Shown here in pieces: positions 16,415 to 26,233 of a DNA stretch of 64,000 bases. The stretch is from contig NZ_JAJTUT010000005.1 of assembly GCF_022399565.1 (NCBI RefSeq), positions 160,780 through 224,779 of the forward strand, written 5' to 3'. Position numbers and translations under genes: made by a program. The notes under the pieces were generated by a model. The model saw only the letters and a list, made by a program, of their open reading frames with translations, searched no databases and was not told where the DNA came from. Every line of letters begins with the position of its first letter. Position 1 is the first letter of the stretch. Source of the DNA: Flavobacterium algicola (GTDB lineage Bacteria; Bacteroidota; Bacteroidia; Flavobacteriales; Flavobacteriaceae).

Positions 16415-18604
16415 TTAAAATTTATAATTCATTCCGAAATAAATATTTCGACCCGAAGCATTTATCCCAGATGAAAAAGTTCTGTATTGTATGTCCATTA
16501 TATTTTCGATCCCAGCCGACAATTGTAACGATTTTAAGACAGCAAAAGATCCTTTCAAGTTAAAAATTTTCCATCCTGGCATACCTCCTGCAGGAGCATA
16601 TTTTTCGTTATCCTCTCCATTCAATAGGTACTTATTAATGTTTTTAGATCCATTGTACAAAAGATAAAAATCAACATGAGCAATCTCATTATCATATACA
16701 ATACCTGCTTTTCCATACACTGGAGGAATGTGATCTAAAGGAGAATTATTACTTTCATTTACGATCTTACCCTCTGTAAAATTAAAGTTAGCATAGATTG
16801 ACAAGGGTTTTGCAATAGTCACTTTCAAAGATGTATTGAAACCAGTGATATACGCTTTCCCTTGGTTTTGATTGGCCTGTATTACACTAGAGACTCCTTC
16901 ATAAATAATTGTACTTTGGTTGTTATAGGTAAACGCATCTGTGACAATTACATCATACAGACGCGTATAGTAAAAAGTATTATCGAGTTGGATAAGTTTA
17001 TTTTTAAACAAACTGATTGTCAGATCTGCTGTTATAGATTTTTCAGGTTTTAAATCTTGATTGGGAACAATTAATGTGCCTGGTACCGATTCAAATAATT
17101 TAGCAACATCATCTATATTTGGAACTCTAAAGGCAGAAGCTAGATTAAAAGATACCTTTGAAAAAGAACCTTTACTAATTAAACCCAAAGCACCACTGTA
17201 TGTTAAATTAGACTGACTTATGGCTGTGAAAGGAAACTGAAAAATAGAATTATCCTTAATTGTACTTTTCAGATTTACAAATCCAGTTCTTGCAGCGATA
17301 TTATAGGATGTACGTGGCGAAATCGCATTGGTAAATATTGCAAAAATATCTGTACGAACTGTGTTGTTTAGACCATTTGGATATCTCGAATCGGCCGTAA
17401 CGATTTCCCCTGTTTTTCTATTTTGGGAAGAGCCTATTGATTGTACATTATCATAAAAAAATTCTGCTCCATAAAGCAACTCTCCCAAACCTAAATGACT
17501 TTTTAAATCGAAGCTGGCACCAAAAACGTTTACTTTTTCTAACTGTGTTTTGGTATTATCACTATTAAATTTTCTAGTTATTCGGCTTTCTTCAACAGTT
17601 TGATAATGAAGCCCAAAATTGAGATCTGTATTCAAAAATAAATCTTTACTATTCATTTTATATGCCGCAAGCAATCTTTTCTGGGGTCCGTAATCCCAAC
17701 GGGCGCTGTTTAAGCCATTGGTTCCTAGTAGATCTGTCAATCGATCGTATCTCGGAATATCTGAACTTGTTGCGTATTGAAAGTTTAGACCATGTTGCAT
17801 TTTCTCATTTTGCTGAAAAATGATTTTCTGCATCAAATTGTATTGTTTATATCCGCTATACTTCTGTATTAATTTATTCGAATTTGCTTCTATTCGATCG
17901 ACATTATTTTCCGTCACCACATAATAAAGACGTTCACCAAAGAAATCATTATTACCATTTTTCTTTGCTCCCATTCTTAAATCTCCAAAATTACTTGTTG
18001 ACACAGCTGTTAAAAAAGCCCATTTGTTCAGTGCAATATTAAAGTCTACGTAATTTGTTTTCTCATCATTAGTGCTGCTATATCTAGAAAATAAATTCCC
18101 AGAGATCTTACGATTTGCTTTATTCAATAACAAAGGGTCTTTTGTCTTTAAATTAATCGCACCCCCCATAGCATCACTACCATAAAACGTCGATGAAGGT
18201 CCAAAAAGGACCGCAACTTCTTGCAACATATTTCCATCAATCGTAATTACATTTTGCAAGTGTCCTGCTCGGAAAATTAAATTATTCATCCTGATTCCAT
18301 CTACGAGTAATAAAATTCTATTAGCTTCTAAACCTCTTATAACAGGACTACCGCCTCCTTGTTGTGATTTCTGAATGGTAACGGTACCAGAATTTGCCAG
18401 TAAATCTGCTGTGCTCTGGGTATTTTGAAATGCAATATCTATTTGCGAAAGTGTTGCGATCTTCTGAAAAGTTTTGGTTTCAGAATAACGATCAGTATTA
18501 ATTTTTATCTCATTTAGAGAAATATTTTTGATGGTATCTTTTGATTTCTGACCAAAGAAAAATTGTGTAGAAAGTAGCCCTACAAGAAGGTAGATGTGTT
18601 TCAT
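16415..18604 (-). CDS. TonB-dependent outer membrane receptor
   Basis: A 729-residue gated outer-membrane barrel. A signal peptide (about residues 1-18, ending FFFGQ) is followed by a short TonB-box region, then a plug domain with GGGSPVIRGLEANRILLLVD, MNNLIFRAGHLQN and LFGPSSTFYGSDAMGGAINL. That stretch resembles haem/haemoglobin and cobalamin-type receptors. The barrel ends in ASGRNIYFGMNYKF with a terminal aromatic residue as expected for BAM insertion. It lacks the carboxypeptidase-like N-terminal domain of SusC proteins. Substrate is not predictable. A gene for a small exported protein lies 35 bases upstream on the same strand, probably in the same operon. Energy would come from ExbB-ExbD-TonB such as those at 24282-26216. 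Confidence 0.9.
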   Translation of the reverse strand: MKHIYLLVGLLSTQFFFGQKSKDTIKNISLNEIKINTDRYSETKTFQKIATLSQIDIAFQNTQSTADLLANSGTVTIQKSQQGGGSPVIRGLEANRILLLVDGIRMNNLIFRAGHLQNVITIDGNMLQEVAVLFGPSSTFYGSDAMGGAINLKTKDPLLLNKANRKISGNLFSRYSSTNDEKTNYVDFNIALNKWAFLTAVSTSNFGDLRMGAKKNGNNDFFGERLYYVVTENNVDRIEANSNKLIQKYSGYKQYNLMQKIIFQQNEKMQHGLNFQYATSSDIPRYDRLTDLLGTNGLNSARWDYGPQKRLLAAYKMNSKDLFLNTDLNFGLHYQTVEESRITRKFNSDNTKTQLEKVNVFGASFDLKSHLGLGELLYGAEFFYDNVQSIGSSQNRKTGEIVTADSRYPNGLNNTVRTDIFAIFTNAISPRTSYNIAARTGFVNLKSTIKDNSIFQFPFTAISQSNLTYSGALGLISKGSFSKVSFNLASAFRVPNIDDVAKLFESVPGTLIVPNQDLKPEKSITADLTISLFKNKLIQLDNTFYYTRLYDVIVTDAFTYNNQSTIIYEGVSSVIQANQNQGKAYITGFNTSLKVTIAKPLSIYANFNFTEGKIVNESNNSPLDHIPPVYGKAGIVYDNEIAHVDFYLLYNGSKNINKYLLNGEDNEKYAPAGGMPGWKIFNLKGSFAVLKSLQLSAGIENIMDIQYRTFSSGINASGRNIYFGMNYKF

Positions 18605-18639
18605 GAAGTGTTTTATTATTTTACATTAAAAAGAATTGC

Positions 18640-19164
18640 TCAATAAGTAAAACAAATGGGAGGCTTGTCAATTAGAAAAATGACAGTTCGAATTGTACCT
18701 ATAGACCTCATCCCAATCACCATAAGTTTAGTAACTTTACTAATGGTTTTTAATTGCAGGCTTTCGACAGCGTGTAGCGTGGCATAAAAGATAATTCCTT
18801 TTATTACTTTACTTTGCTTTTTTGATGTGGACCCAGCTTTTAAAAAAAGATTCTGCAAGCCAACTATTATATCACTTTCAAAATCATCTTTCACTACTTT
18901 TAAAACAACATAATTACTGACAATAGAGAAGGAATGAATATCAAAATAGTCTTGATTAATTTTAATCTCTTTTTTGTTATTCAATTGCTTCCACTCTGTT
19001 AATAATATGGTTTTATGAGTGATGGAATTTATTTTTGAAATTTGATTTTGATGCCGTGCTTGCTGTACACAATCGATAGTACCGCCCGAGAAAGACAAAC
19101 TGAATTGCACTAAATAAAATAGTGTAGTTAATACGATAGAAGTTTGTTTAATTTTCTGAAGCAT
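18640..19164 (-). CDS. uncharacterised exported protein upstream of TonB receptor
   Basis: A 174-residue protein not recognised as any family. The first 30 or so residues look like a signal peptide or membrane anchor (KIKQTSIVLTTLFYLVQF). There are only two cysteines, C36 or so in GTIDCVQQA and one near the end in DKPPICFTY. The middle is mixed, with a serine/lysine-rich stretch GSTSKKQSKV. Its stop is 35 bases before the receptor start, so the two are probably cotranscribed and may work together. Small exported proteins of unknown function often precede TonB receptors in Flavobacteriaceae, but the cysteine-rich HYC_CC_PP type is not matched well here. Confidence 0.6.
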   Translation of the reverse strand: MLQKIKQTSIVLTTLFYLVQFSLSFSGGTIDCVQQARHQNQISKINSITHKTILLTEWKQLNNKKEIKINQDYFDIHSFSIVSNYVVLKVVKDDFESDIIVGLQNLFLKAGSTSKKQSKVIKGIIFYATLHAVESLQLKTISKVTKLMVIGMRSIGTIRTVIFLIDKPPICFTY

Positions 19165-19216
19165 CTCTATATAGATTCATGAAACTTCATTTTGAAGTTA
19201 TCATTGTGTATAATTC

Positions 19217-19249
19217 CAAAAAAAGAGCTGCATTTCACATACAGCTCTA
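19217..19249 (-). terminator. terminator of the Asp-box T9SS protein gene
   Basis: On the minus strand AGAGCTG and CAGCTCT form a 7-bp stem with an 11-base loop followed by a run of seven T, starting 23 bases after the stop codon. Confidence 0.7.
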
Positions 19250-19271
19250 ATTAAGGAATGAGTAATCGGTA

Positions 19272-21965
19272 TTAGTTTTTGATTACAATTTTTTGATTTG
19301 AAACTGATGTTCCGTTAATCATTTTAATAAAATAAATGCCTGATGTCAAAGTAGGCACTGCAATTTTAGTATTATTTACATCCAAGACTCCTTTTAACAA
19401 AGCAGCACCTTTAAGGTCGTAAATTACATACTCGTAAATTTTACTGTTATCTTGTAATTTTACGTTTACCATTGCATCTGATACTGGATTTGGATAGATA
19501 ATTGGCGCCTCAGCTGATGTCATTGCAATTTCATTGGTAGAAAGTGTTGCAGAAGTGAAGGTTATGCTAGATTCCCATGAACCTCTACCGTAAGTAGCTG
19601 CTCTCAATTTTCCAGTTGTTGAAGTCGAATAATAAATTTCTAAATCTTGAACCGAATTTTTAGGCAAGTCCGCGGAGAAAGAAGTCCAAGTTGTTTGCGC
19701 GTTGTCAAATGAATACACTCCTATATCTGCTCCTACATAGATAACATCATTATCACTTCCCTTTACATAAACAATTGTATTTATAGGTAAATTTGGCAAA
19801 GCTGTAGAATTGACATCAGTCCAGTGTGCTCCACCATCAATTGTTTTAAATACTTTTGATGCAGCATTGTATCCAGAGAATACAACCCAAACTTTACTAG
19901 CATCTGTATTAGATACTGCTAGATTTTTTAATTTTGCGGCTCCTACTGGTAGTGTGCCCGTAATATCCATCCAAGAAACTCCTGCATCAGAAGATTTAGA
20001 AATTTTGTCATCTGTGATCGCATATATCACTTGGTTATTACTAGGTGCTATTTCAAAACGCAGTATATTATTACCTGCATGTGGCGTTCCTAAAGCAACC
20101 CAGGTAGGTTCTTCATAATCATCATTTGTTAATATGTCTGTACTTTTATATAAGGTTGGTCTCCCTCCTACATATACTAAATTGTCTACAGTCGGATCTT
20201 GGTGAATTGGTGTAAACCATTCTGAACCTGTCAATTCCGAGTACTGAGATTTAACTCCATTTTTTGTTCTATAAAATGCTCCATTAACTGTAGATGAAAC
20301 CAAAATGTTTTCATTAGTACGGTCAACAAAACCGTCTTCTCCATCACCACCACTCAATACAGACCATTGACCAGGACTAGAGGTTATTAATGAGCCTATA
20401 TCCTGCAATCCTGTAAAATACTTATCCGCATTTGTTGCAGAAAGAGAAATACTTGTTTGCTGCCCTACTGCAATATTATTTGTCAAATCAACCCAAGTCG
20501 ATTGACCATCATCAATACCTCTAGAGATTCCACCGTCACAAGTGGTATACAGTGTAGTATTTTCATGAGGTGAGTAGGCTATATACTGAATATCTGCATG
20601 AATATAAGGCTTGGTTTCCGTTTCTGGGTATGCAGAACCTGGATAATTTTCATCAATACCAGACCAGTGTGTGATTCTTGCCCATGAAACTCCACCATCT
20701 GTAGATTGCCATTGATTTATACCTCCCACTGTAATCAAATCTGAATTTAAGGGTGAAACTGCAATTGCTAAATCATGACCTGCTTGCCCACCGTTAATGC
20801 CCGATGTAGCTGCAAGAGGATCAGCATCACTATGCAATAAATTTGGGTTTGTATTGCTAGTTTCATAAACTAATGCAAAACTTACTCCACTATTTTCAGA
20901 TTTATAAACGCCTTTCAAACCGCTCTCTGAATTTCCTGCGATTGCATAAACAATTTCATTGTTATGAGGGGTAACTGCCAATTCTACACGAGCAACATCT
21001 GAAGTTGGTAAACCTGTAGACTCTGTCCAGTTATCTCCATTATCGGTAGATACAAAAATCTCATTATAAGTAGAAGCATAGACTACATTACTATCGGGAG
21101 CAGAAATGCCTGGCTTAAATTCAATATCATAAAATTCACCATTGTCAAAAGGAGTAGTAATATTTTCACTAGTAGCCCAACCGTCTGTCGTTTTAAAAAC
21201 ACCTTTATTTGTTGCTAACATCATAATTAATGGATTAGTTGGATCCATTACAATTTTTGTAATCTTATAATCATCTGCAGGAGTCGCTGCCCATGTCAAG
21301 GCAGTAGTATTCCAGTTCTCACCTCCATCTGTAGACTTTAATACTCCGATACTTTTCCTGTCTGATTCTCTATCACCAGTGGCGAGATACATAATATTTG
21401 TTTGAGAAGGATGAATCACCAAACCAGAACAACCAATCACCGTTAGAAAATCTGTATGTGTTGTCCATGAGCTTCCTTCATTAACGGTTTTCCACAGACC
21501 TCCATCTGGTGAACCCACGTACATAGTTTGAGATGCTATTGGATCAAAAGTTACAAAGCTCAATCTTCCTGATCCTGAATCATAACCTGCAGGTACTGAA
21601 TTTCCATTTAAAGAAGTCCAACCTGACAAAGCTGTTTTTAAGCTAATTTTATTTTTTGCAGCAATTTGTTTTGTTCCAACTGTATTTTGCCATTCCATAA
21701 AGTTTACATAGTTGGACGACAGTAAACTCATATTACCCGATGGATACACTCTAGGCTCTATCTGATTCTCCCACCTTTTGTATATTTTGTAACCTTGACC
21801 TTTTTGGGGCTTTCTCTTAGACCAATATTTATTAAAATCAGTTTGAACCTGTTTGAATGTTACCGATTTGTTTTCTCCCATTTTTGACCATTTAGCAGTA
21901 CCGGATCCTTGCCCAAATGCTAAAACAGTTAATAAAAGAAACCCTGAAACAATTGTTGTTTTCAT
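19272..21965 (-). CDS. T9SS-exported Asp-box (BNR/VPS10-like) repeat protein
   Basis: An 897-residue secreted protein. A signal peptide (about 1-19, ending AFGQG) is followed by a long beta-propeller-like region with repeated Asp boxes of the form SxDxGxxW: KSTDGGENW, VSTDNGDNW, QSTDGGVSW, KSSDAGVSW and KTIDGGAHW. Such repeats form six- to ten-bladed propellers in sialidases, xyloglucanases and sortilin, where they are structural rather than catalytic. The last 80 residues are a type A T9SS sorting domain (IYPNPVSDAMV at its start, GIYFIKM and KIVIKN at its end), so the protein is exported by the type IX system and cleaved or anchored by PorU. No glycosidase active site was recognised. A LuxR-type regulator gene lies upstream on the same strand. 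Confidence 0.85.
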   Translation of the reverse strand: MKTTIVSGFLLLTVLAFGQGSGTAKWSKMGENKSVTFKQVQTDFNKYWSKRKPQKGQGYKIYKRWENQIEPRVYPSGNMSLLSSNYVNFMEWQNTVGTKQIAAKNKISLKTALSGWTSLNGNSVPAGYDSGSGRLSFVTFDPIASQTMYVGSPDGGLWKTVNEGSSWTTHTDFLTVIGCSGLVIHPSQTNIMYLATGDRESDRKSIGVLKSTDGGENWNTTALTWAATPADDYKITKIVMDPTNPLIMMLATNKGVFKTTDGWATSENITTPFDNGEFYDIEFKPGISAPDSNVVYASTYNEIFVSTDNGDNWTESTGLPTSDVARVELAVTPHNNEIVYAIAGNSESGLKGVYKSENSGVSFALVYETSNTNPNLLHSDADPLAATSGINGGQAGHDLAIAVSPLNSDLITVGGINQWQSTDGGVSWARITHWSGIDENYPGSAYPETETKPYIHADIQYIAYSPHENTTLYTTCDGGISRGIDDGQSTWVDLTNNIAVGQQTSISLSATNADKYFTGLQDIGSLITSSPGQWSVLSGGDGEDGFVDRTNENILVSSTVNGAFYRTKNGVKSQYSELTGSEWFTPIHQDPTVDNLVYVGGRPTLYKSTDILTNDDYEEPTWVALGTPHAGNNILRFEIAPSNNQVIYAITDDKISKSSDAGVSWMDITGTLPVGAAKLKNLAVSNTDASKVWVVFSGYNAASKVFKTIDGGAHWTDVNSTALPNLPINTIVYVKGSDNDVIYVGADIGVYSFDNAQTTWTSFSADLPKNSVQDLEIYYSTSTTGKLRAATYGRGSWESSITFTSATLSTNEIAMTSAEAPIIYPNPVSDAMVNVKLQDNSKIYEYVIYDLKGAALLKGVLDVNNTKIAVPTLTSGIYFIKMINGTSVSNQKIVIKN

Positions 21966-22350
21966 AATTTGTAGATTTGTTTAAAACTATTGCGTAATTA
22001 ATTATTTGTTTTTAGTCCATAAAAAAAATGCCTTATTGCTAGACAATAAAACATCTTAGTGCATTATCAAAAAATGATTTGAATTAAAAAAGAGATTAGT
22101 AACGTACTTAGAAAAATAAGTTCATTACACCTAGCTACAACAAAAGAAAAAGTTTGTTCTAGTGGGATTGTAAATTTTCGCAATGAAACAAATGCCGGAG
22201 AAGGCATTACAAGAAAGTGTAATTTTTTCTTCATAAATTTTGTAAGATTTAATGTCTTACAAATATCTATAATCTAGAGATAGAACAATTTTTAATCACT
22301 ACGCGATTACTACGCAAGCCCGAAAATACAGGGATATGGGCTTGAATTTT
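21966..22350. other. intergenic region between regulator and Asp-box gene
   Basis: The 385 bases are AT-rich. No exact TAnnTTTG element was found for the gene starting at 21965. Near the regulator end lies the tandem ACTACG motif (22297-22319), and CAAGCCC (22315-22321) with GGGCTTG (22338-22344) form a 7-bp stem that is followed by a T run only on the plus strand. The rest shows nothing recognised. Confidence 0.5.
22297..22319. promoter_or_regulatory. tandem ACTACG motif, candidate regulator-binding site
   Basis: ACTACG occurs at 22298 and again at 22309, one helical turn (11 bases) apart with ATT between. The 23-base block resembles 31040-31062, which sits in the same place relative to the other LuxR-type regulator gene. 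It begins 31 bases after this regulator's stop and 332 bases before the Asp-box gene start. Confidence 0.45.
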
Positions 22351-23904
22351 TTATACCACTTCTTGATGGTTCTTAATAAGACCGTTTAAAAAATCTAATA
22401 ATGTTATGTTTGGCGGAAGCACCAATTTGTTATTTATTCGATAACGCTTGCTCTCGACAGCACGAACAGTCGAATTGATAAAGACTGCAATCTCTTTATT
22501 CTTGAAACCCATAAATACGTAATAACATATAATAATTTCTGAAGCATTTAACTCCGGATATTGTGTCGAAATAGTATTAAAAAATTCAATATTTAATTCA
22601 CTAATCAATTCTAAATGACTTTCGCTTTTATCTAAAATAGATTTTGAATTGAGGTGAATGTTATTGTACAATTTTTTGATTTCCGTTTTTTGACTCGAGG
22701 CATCATAAGTCAATGAAATCGTTTTAACCTCTTTTTTCAAATTCGAGATATAACTTTCAAAGCCTTTAACTTTTACTTTCAACTTCTCATGATTTATCTT
22801 TAAGTATTCAAACTCATTTACTTTAATTTTTCTCTTTCGATAAAAATAAACAAAAAAGAATCCGAGTGAAATTATACCTAAAATTAAAAAACCAATCCAT
22901 ACTCCTTTGATATCATTCTTTATTTCGGCATCATTTAGTGAATCTGCCGTTTTAATTAGGGCTTCATCACCGCCAATGCTGGTCTCTAGAATTTTTGCTA
23001 ATTCTGTTTTTTGTAATCCCCCTAAAGAATCAATAAATGCTTTCTGATTTTTGCTGTCTTCCAAATGAGTATAATAATCAATGTGTAGGCTATAAAAGTC
23101 TTTCCGATCATTAGCATTCATATTTACTCGCATATTTTGAGCTTTTTTCAAATATACCCAGCAAGAATCCATTTGCTTATTCAAAAGATGCGTTTTGGCA
23201 ATGCACAGATTTACAGTTACAATATGCTTATCAAAAAAAGTGGGCGTAATTGTTTCCTCATTTCTTAACCCTTTGAGTAAATTAAAATATTTATGTGTAT
23301 TCTGTAAATCATTTAAACAAGAATAATTGTTAGATAACATAAACAAGGCATACATATAATAGTAAGCATCATCCTTTATGTTTTTAAAATAATCTAAATC
23401 TCTCAAGATTAATTTATTGCTTTTTTTATAATTTTTTTTATCTAGAGCAACATAGGCAAACATTTGTTTTACTTCTGCAAGGCCTTTTTGATTGTCGCTT
23501 AGCACATAATATCTTTTAGCATCATCAAGATATTTATAGGCCAAGGAATCTTTACCAACTCGGTAAATATTGAAAAATAATTCTAAGCATGCAGTACCCG
23601 CTATATCATATTTCTTTTCGACTTTGGCGTATCGCAAAGTAATATGGAAATCATTAAATAATTTTGCTCGTTCATTTTTCTTCTCGTCAATTAAAGCTCT
23701 TAAATGATAATATTCTGCTAACTTTCCTTTTATATTTACTGTGACAGGTTCGGGAATTAAATTTAAAAATTCTTCTGTTTTTAATGGTTGATCATCTATA
23801 TATGCATCTGCAGAATCCACAAATCGATAAAATCGGTTTTGAGAATTCCCCTTTGCAAAAACTAGAAAAAAAACAAGAAAAATATAGTTAAACCTTAAGA
23901 GCAT
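22351..23904 (-). CDS. TPR / LuxR-type transcriptional regulator with membrane segment
   Basis: A 517-residue sensor-regulator. After a signal peptide (about 1-21) comes a helical TPR-like region (to about residue 335), a single membrane segment (GVWIGFLILGIISLGFFFVY, about 331-350), a basic turn and coiled coil, and a C-terminal LuxR/GerE helix-turn-helix with NASEIIICYYVFMGFKNKEI and VRAVESKRYRINNKL. The layout places TPRs in the periplasm and the DNA-binding domain in the cytoplasm; it has no kinase or receiver domain. The HTH resembles that of the regulator at 28241 (shared VE-x-KRYR). It reads towards the T9SS Asp-box gene, with a tandem motif between them, so it may control that gene. 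Confidence 0.75.
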   Translation of the reverse strand: MLLRFNYIFLVFFLVFAKGNSQNRFYRFVDSADAYIDDQPLKTEEFLNLIPEPVTVNIKGKLAEYYHLRALIDEKKNERAKLFNDFHITLRYAKVEKKYDIAGTACLELFFNIYRVGKDSLAYKYLDDAKRYYVLSDNQKGLAEVKQMFAYVALDKKNYKKSNKLILRDLDYFKNIKDDAYYYMYALFMLSNNYSCLNDLQNTHKYFNLLKGLRNEETITPTFFDKHIVTVNLCIAKTHLLNKQMDSCWVYLKKAQNMRVNMNANDRKDFYSLHIDYYTHLEDSKNQKAFIDSLGGLQKTELAKILETSIGGDEALIKTADSLNDAEIKNDIKGVWIGFLILGIISLGFFFVYFYRKRKIKVNEFEYLKINHEKLKVKVKGFESYISNLKKEVKTISLTYDASSQKTEIKKLYNNIHLNSKSILDKSESHLELISELNIEFFNTISTQYPELNASEIIICYYVFMGFKNKEIAVFINSTVRAVESKRYRINNKLVLPPNITLLDFLNGLIKNHQEVV

Positions 23905-24281
23905 TAGAAGAAAATTGAGATAGCGATGATTTTGTAAAAATAGTAATATCTCATTAATAACCTTCTATTTTATCCAAAATTGCAAAAACAAGGAAAATTT
24001 AATTCACTAAATATCATTATCTTAACAACTATTACCTAATAAGGAAAATTACAAAGCTCAGATTCTCCTATGGAATCTTCAACATTTGTTACTTATCGTA
24101 TTATAACCATTATAAATACCACCTAATCAAAAAATGAGTAAACTAACGCAGTAGCCAAATTCTATCTAAAAACTACATAACTAACAGAAAACTCATAAAT
24201 TGGATTTACTAACTTAACTTTCTTCAAAAACTTACAATTTTTATAATATCTTAGCGTTTGAATAAATAAAGAAAAATTAAT
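23905..24281. other. divergent intergenic region, regulator / exbB
   Basis: The 377 bases are very AT-rich. AAGGAAAATT occurs twice (23990-23999 and 24041-24050). TAGCGTTTG at about 24252-24260 is a near match to the -7 consensus with one extra base, 21 bases before the exbB ATG. Nothing else is recognised. Confidence 0.35.
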
Positions 24282-24986
24282 ATGAGTTTATTGTTACAAG
24301 CAGATACTTTATCTGTTGCAAATGAAAATTTAGCCGAAGCGGTTCCTGTTGAAAAAACCTTGTCTATTATAGAGTTGCTAACTAGCGGAGGTCTTGCTGG
24401 TCAAATTATTATGACTGCTCTTTTTCTAATGCTATTTGTTGCGCTATATCTTTATTTTGAAAGATTAATGGCCATTAATGAAGCTTCAAAAATTGATAGC
24501 AGTTTTATGGGACAAATAAGAGATAACATCCGTAACGGACGTATCGATAACGCAAAAATGACCTGCGCACATTCAAAATCTCCTGTGGCACGATTAATCG
24601 AAAAAGGAATTTCTAGAATAGGAAAACCATTAGACGACATTAACACTGCAATTGAAAATGCTGGGAAATTAGAAATCTACAAACTAGAAAAGAATGTAAG
24701 TATGCTCGCTACTATTTCTGGAGCTGGACCAATGACTGGTTTCTTAGGTACTGTTGTAGGTATGATTCAGGCCTTTCATAAAATGGCAACAGCAGGGGGA
24801 CAAATAGAAGTTGGAGCTCTTTCTGAAGGGATTTACACTGCAATGACCACTACGGTAGTGGGATTAGTAGTTGGACTTATTGCGTACATTGGATACAACC
24901 ACCTTATCGTAAAAACAGATAAGATTGTACACCAAATGGAAGCAAATGCCGTAGATTTCTTAGACTTATTAAATGACCCTGCATAA
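24282..24986 (+). CDS. exbB: ExbB/TolQ/MotA family proton channel protein
   Basis: A 234-residue ExbB-type subunit of the proton-driven complex that energises outer-membrane receptors through TonB. It has a hydrophobic segment near residues 43-60 (MTALFLMLFVALYLYFERL) and two more in the C-terminal half (about 140-165 and 185-210), matching the three-helix topology. The conserved MLATISGAGPMTGFLGTVVG and TAMTTTVVGLVVGLIAYIGY blocks form the pore-lining helices. The exbD gene begins two bases after the stop and a tonB-like gene follows, so this is a complete energy-transduction operon. It could serve the TonB receptor at 16415 and the SusC transporter at 31313. Confidence 0.93.
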   Translation: MSLLLQADTLSVANENLAEAVPVEKTLSIIELLTSGGLAGQIIMTALFLMLFVALYLYFERLMAINEASKIDSSFMGQIRDNIRNGRIDNAKMTCAHSKSPVARLIEKGISRIGKPLDDINTAIENAGKLEIYKLEKNVSMLATISGAGPMTGFLGTVVGMIQAFHKMATAGGQIEVGALSEGIYTAMTTTVVGLVVGLIAYIGYNHLIVKTDKIVHQMEANAVDFLDLLNDPA

Positions 24987-24988
24987 TT

Positions 24989-25381
24989 ATGAATATTAGA
25001 GGAAGAAATAAAGTAAGCGCCGAGTTCAATATGTCATCAATGACCGATATTGTATTCTTATTATTGATATTCTTTATGCTTACATCAACCATGGTAACAA
25101 CCAATGCACTTGATTTGGTATTGCCTAAAGCAAAAGGAAAGACAGATAGTAATAAAAATATTGCGGTAAGCATTAATAAAAAATTGGAGTTTTTTATTGA
25201 CAAAGAACCCGTTCAAGAATCCGAATTAGAAGCTCGTTTGTTAGGCCTTTTTACAGCAGATAAAGAAAAAGCCATAATATTAAGAGCCGAAGAAGGTGTG
25301 CCAATTGAGAAAGCGGTAAACGTTTTGGACATTGCCAATCGAAATCAAATAAAAGTAGTACTGGCGGTAAGACCAAAATAA
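24989..25381 (+). CDS. exbD: ExbD/TolR family biopolymer transport protein
   Basis: A 130-residue ExbD subunit. A short cytoplasmic N-terminus precedes the single membrane helix, which carries the essential protonatable aspartate D20 in SSMTDIVFLLLIFFML. The periplasmic domain (about 40-130) has the ExbD/TolR fold pattern, ending in NRNQIKVVLAVRPK. It works inside the ExbB channel to couple proton flow to TonB movement. The gene starts two bases after exbB and 37 bases before the tonB-like gene. Confidence 0.93.
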   Translation: MNIRGRNKVSAEFNMSSMTDIVFLLLIFFMLTSTMVTTNALDLVLPKAKGKTDSNKNIAVSINKKLEFFIDKEPVQESELEARLLGLFTADKEKAIILRAEEGVPIEKAVNVLDIANRNQIKVVLAVRPK

Positions 25382-25418
25382 ACCGACTACTTTTTAAAAA
25401 ACAAGATTCATTTTACAC

Positions 25419-26216
25419 ATGAAATATTTAGAAACAGATGAAGAAAAAAAATCATTTACTATCACCGCAATTATTTTCGGGATACTACTTGTATTGTTCT
25501 TCTATTTAGGCCTAACCTCACTTGACCCACCACCAGAAAACGGTATTGCCATCAATTTTGGTACGACCGAATTTGGCAATGGAAAAATACAGCCTACAGA
25601 AGCTATTCAGTCGGCACCACAGCCAACTGCCGCTCAGCCAGCAGCATCTAAAGTCGAAGAAGTGCTTTCACAAGATGTTGAAGATGCTCCTATGATGAAA
25701 ACAGCCAAAAAAACACAACCTACCAAACAAGTAGCTGAAGCCGAAGTAAAACAAAAACCTAAGGAAAGTCCGAAACCTTCTAAAAGCACCACCGATGCAT
25801 TATCTAGTTTAATAAACGGACCAAAATCGGACGGAAAGTCAAAAGGCGGTGAAGGTAACGATTCACAAGCAGGTGATAAAGGAAGCATTAATGGTGATGC
25901 TTACGCGAGCTCCTATTATGGTTCTGGAACAGGATCAGGTAACGGTAGCGGCTGGGGACTTAATGGTAGAAGCATTAGTTCTAGAGGTAAAGAAGTTCAA
26001 AAATGCAACGAATCTGGTACTGTAGTGGTTCAAATTACAGTTAACAGAAACGGAAATGTTATAGCTGCCAAATATACCAAAGGAACGACCAACACAAATC
26101 CGTGTTTAGTAGAGCCTGCTCTAGCGACGGCCCGCAAATACAAATGGCAACCCGACAGTAATGCTCCCGAAACCCAAGTGGGATTCATCACAGTCAACTT
26201 TAAATTAGGAGAATAA
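25419..26216 (+). CDS. tonB: TonB-like energy transducer
   Basis: A 265-residue TonB/TolA-like protein, third gene of the exbB-exbD-tonB operon. A cytoplasmic N-terminus is followed by a membrane helix (ITAIIFGILLVLFFYLGL, about 16-33). A periplasm-spanning linker rich in Pro, Lys, Ala and Gly (about 60-180) follows, then a glycine/serine-rich patch (YYGSGTGSGNGSGWGLNGR). The C-terminal domain, VVVQITVNRNGNVIAAKY then ALATARKYKWQP, matches TonB C-terminal folds. Two cysteines in that domain (KCNESG and NPCLVEPA) could form a disulfide. The DPPPENG motif after the membrane helix is common in Bacteroidota TonB proteins. The gene is followed by two back-to-back structured repeats rather than a simple terminator. 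Confidence 0.85.
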   Translation: MKYLETDEEKKSFTITAIIFGILLVLFFYLGLTSLDPPPENGIAINFGTTEFGNGKIQPTEAIQSAPQPTAAQPAASKVEEVLSQDVEDAPMMKTAKKTQPTKQVAEAEVKQKPKESPKPSKSTTDALSSLINGPKSDGKSKGGEGNDSQAGDKGSINGDAYASSYYGSGTGSGNGSGWGLNGRSISSRGKEVQKCNESGTVVVQITVNRNGNVIAAKYTKGTTNTNPCLVEPALATARKYKWQPDSNAPETQVGFITVNFKLGE

Positions 26217-26233
26217 TTTTTTTAAAATAATTA

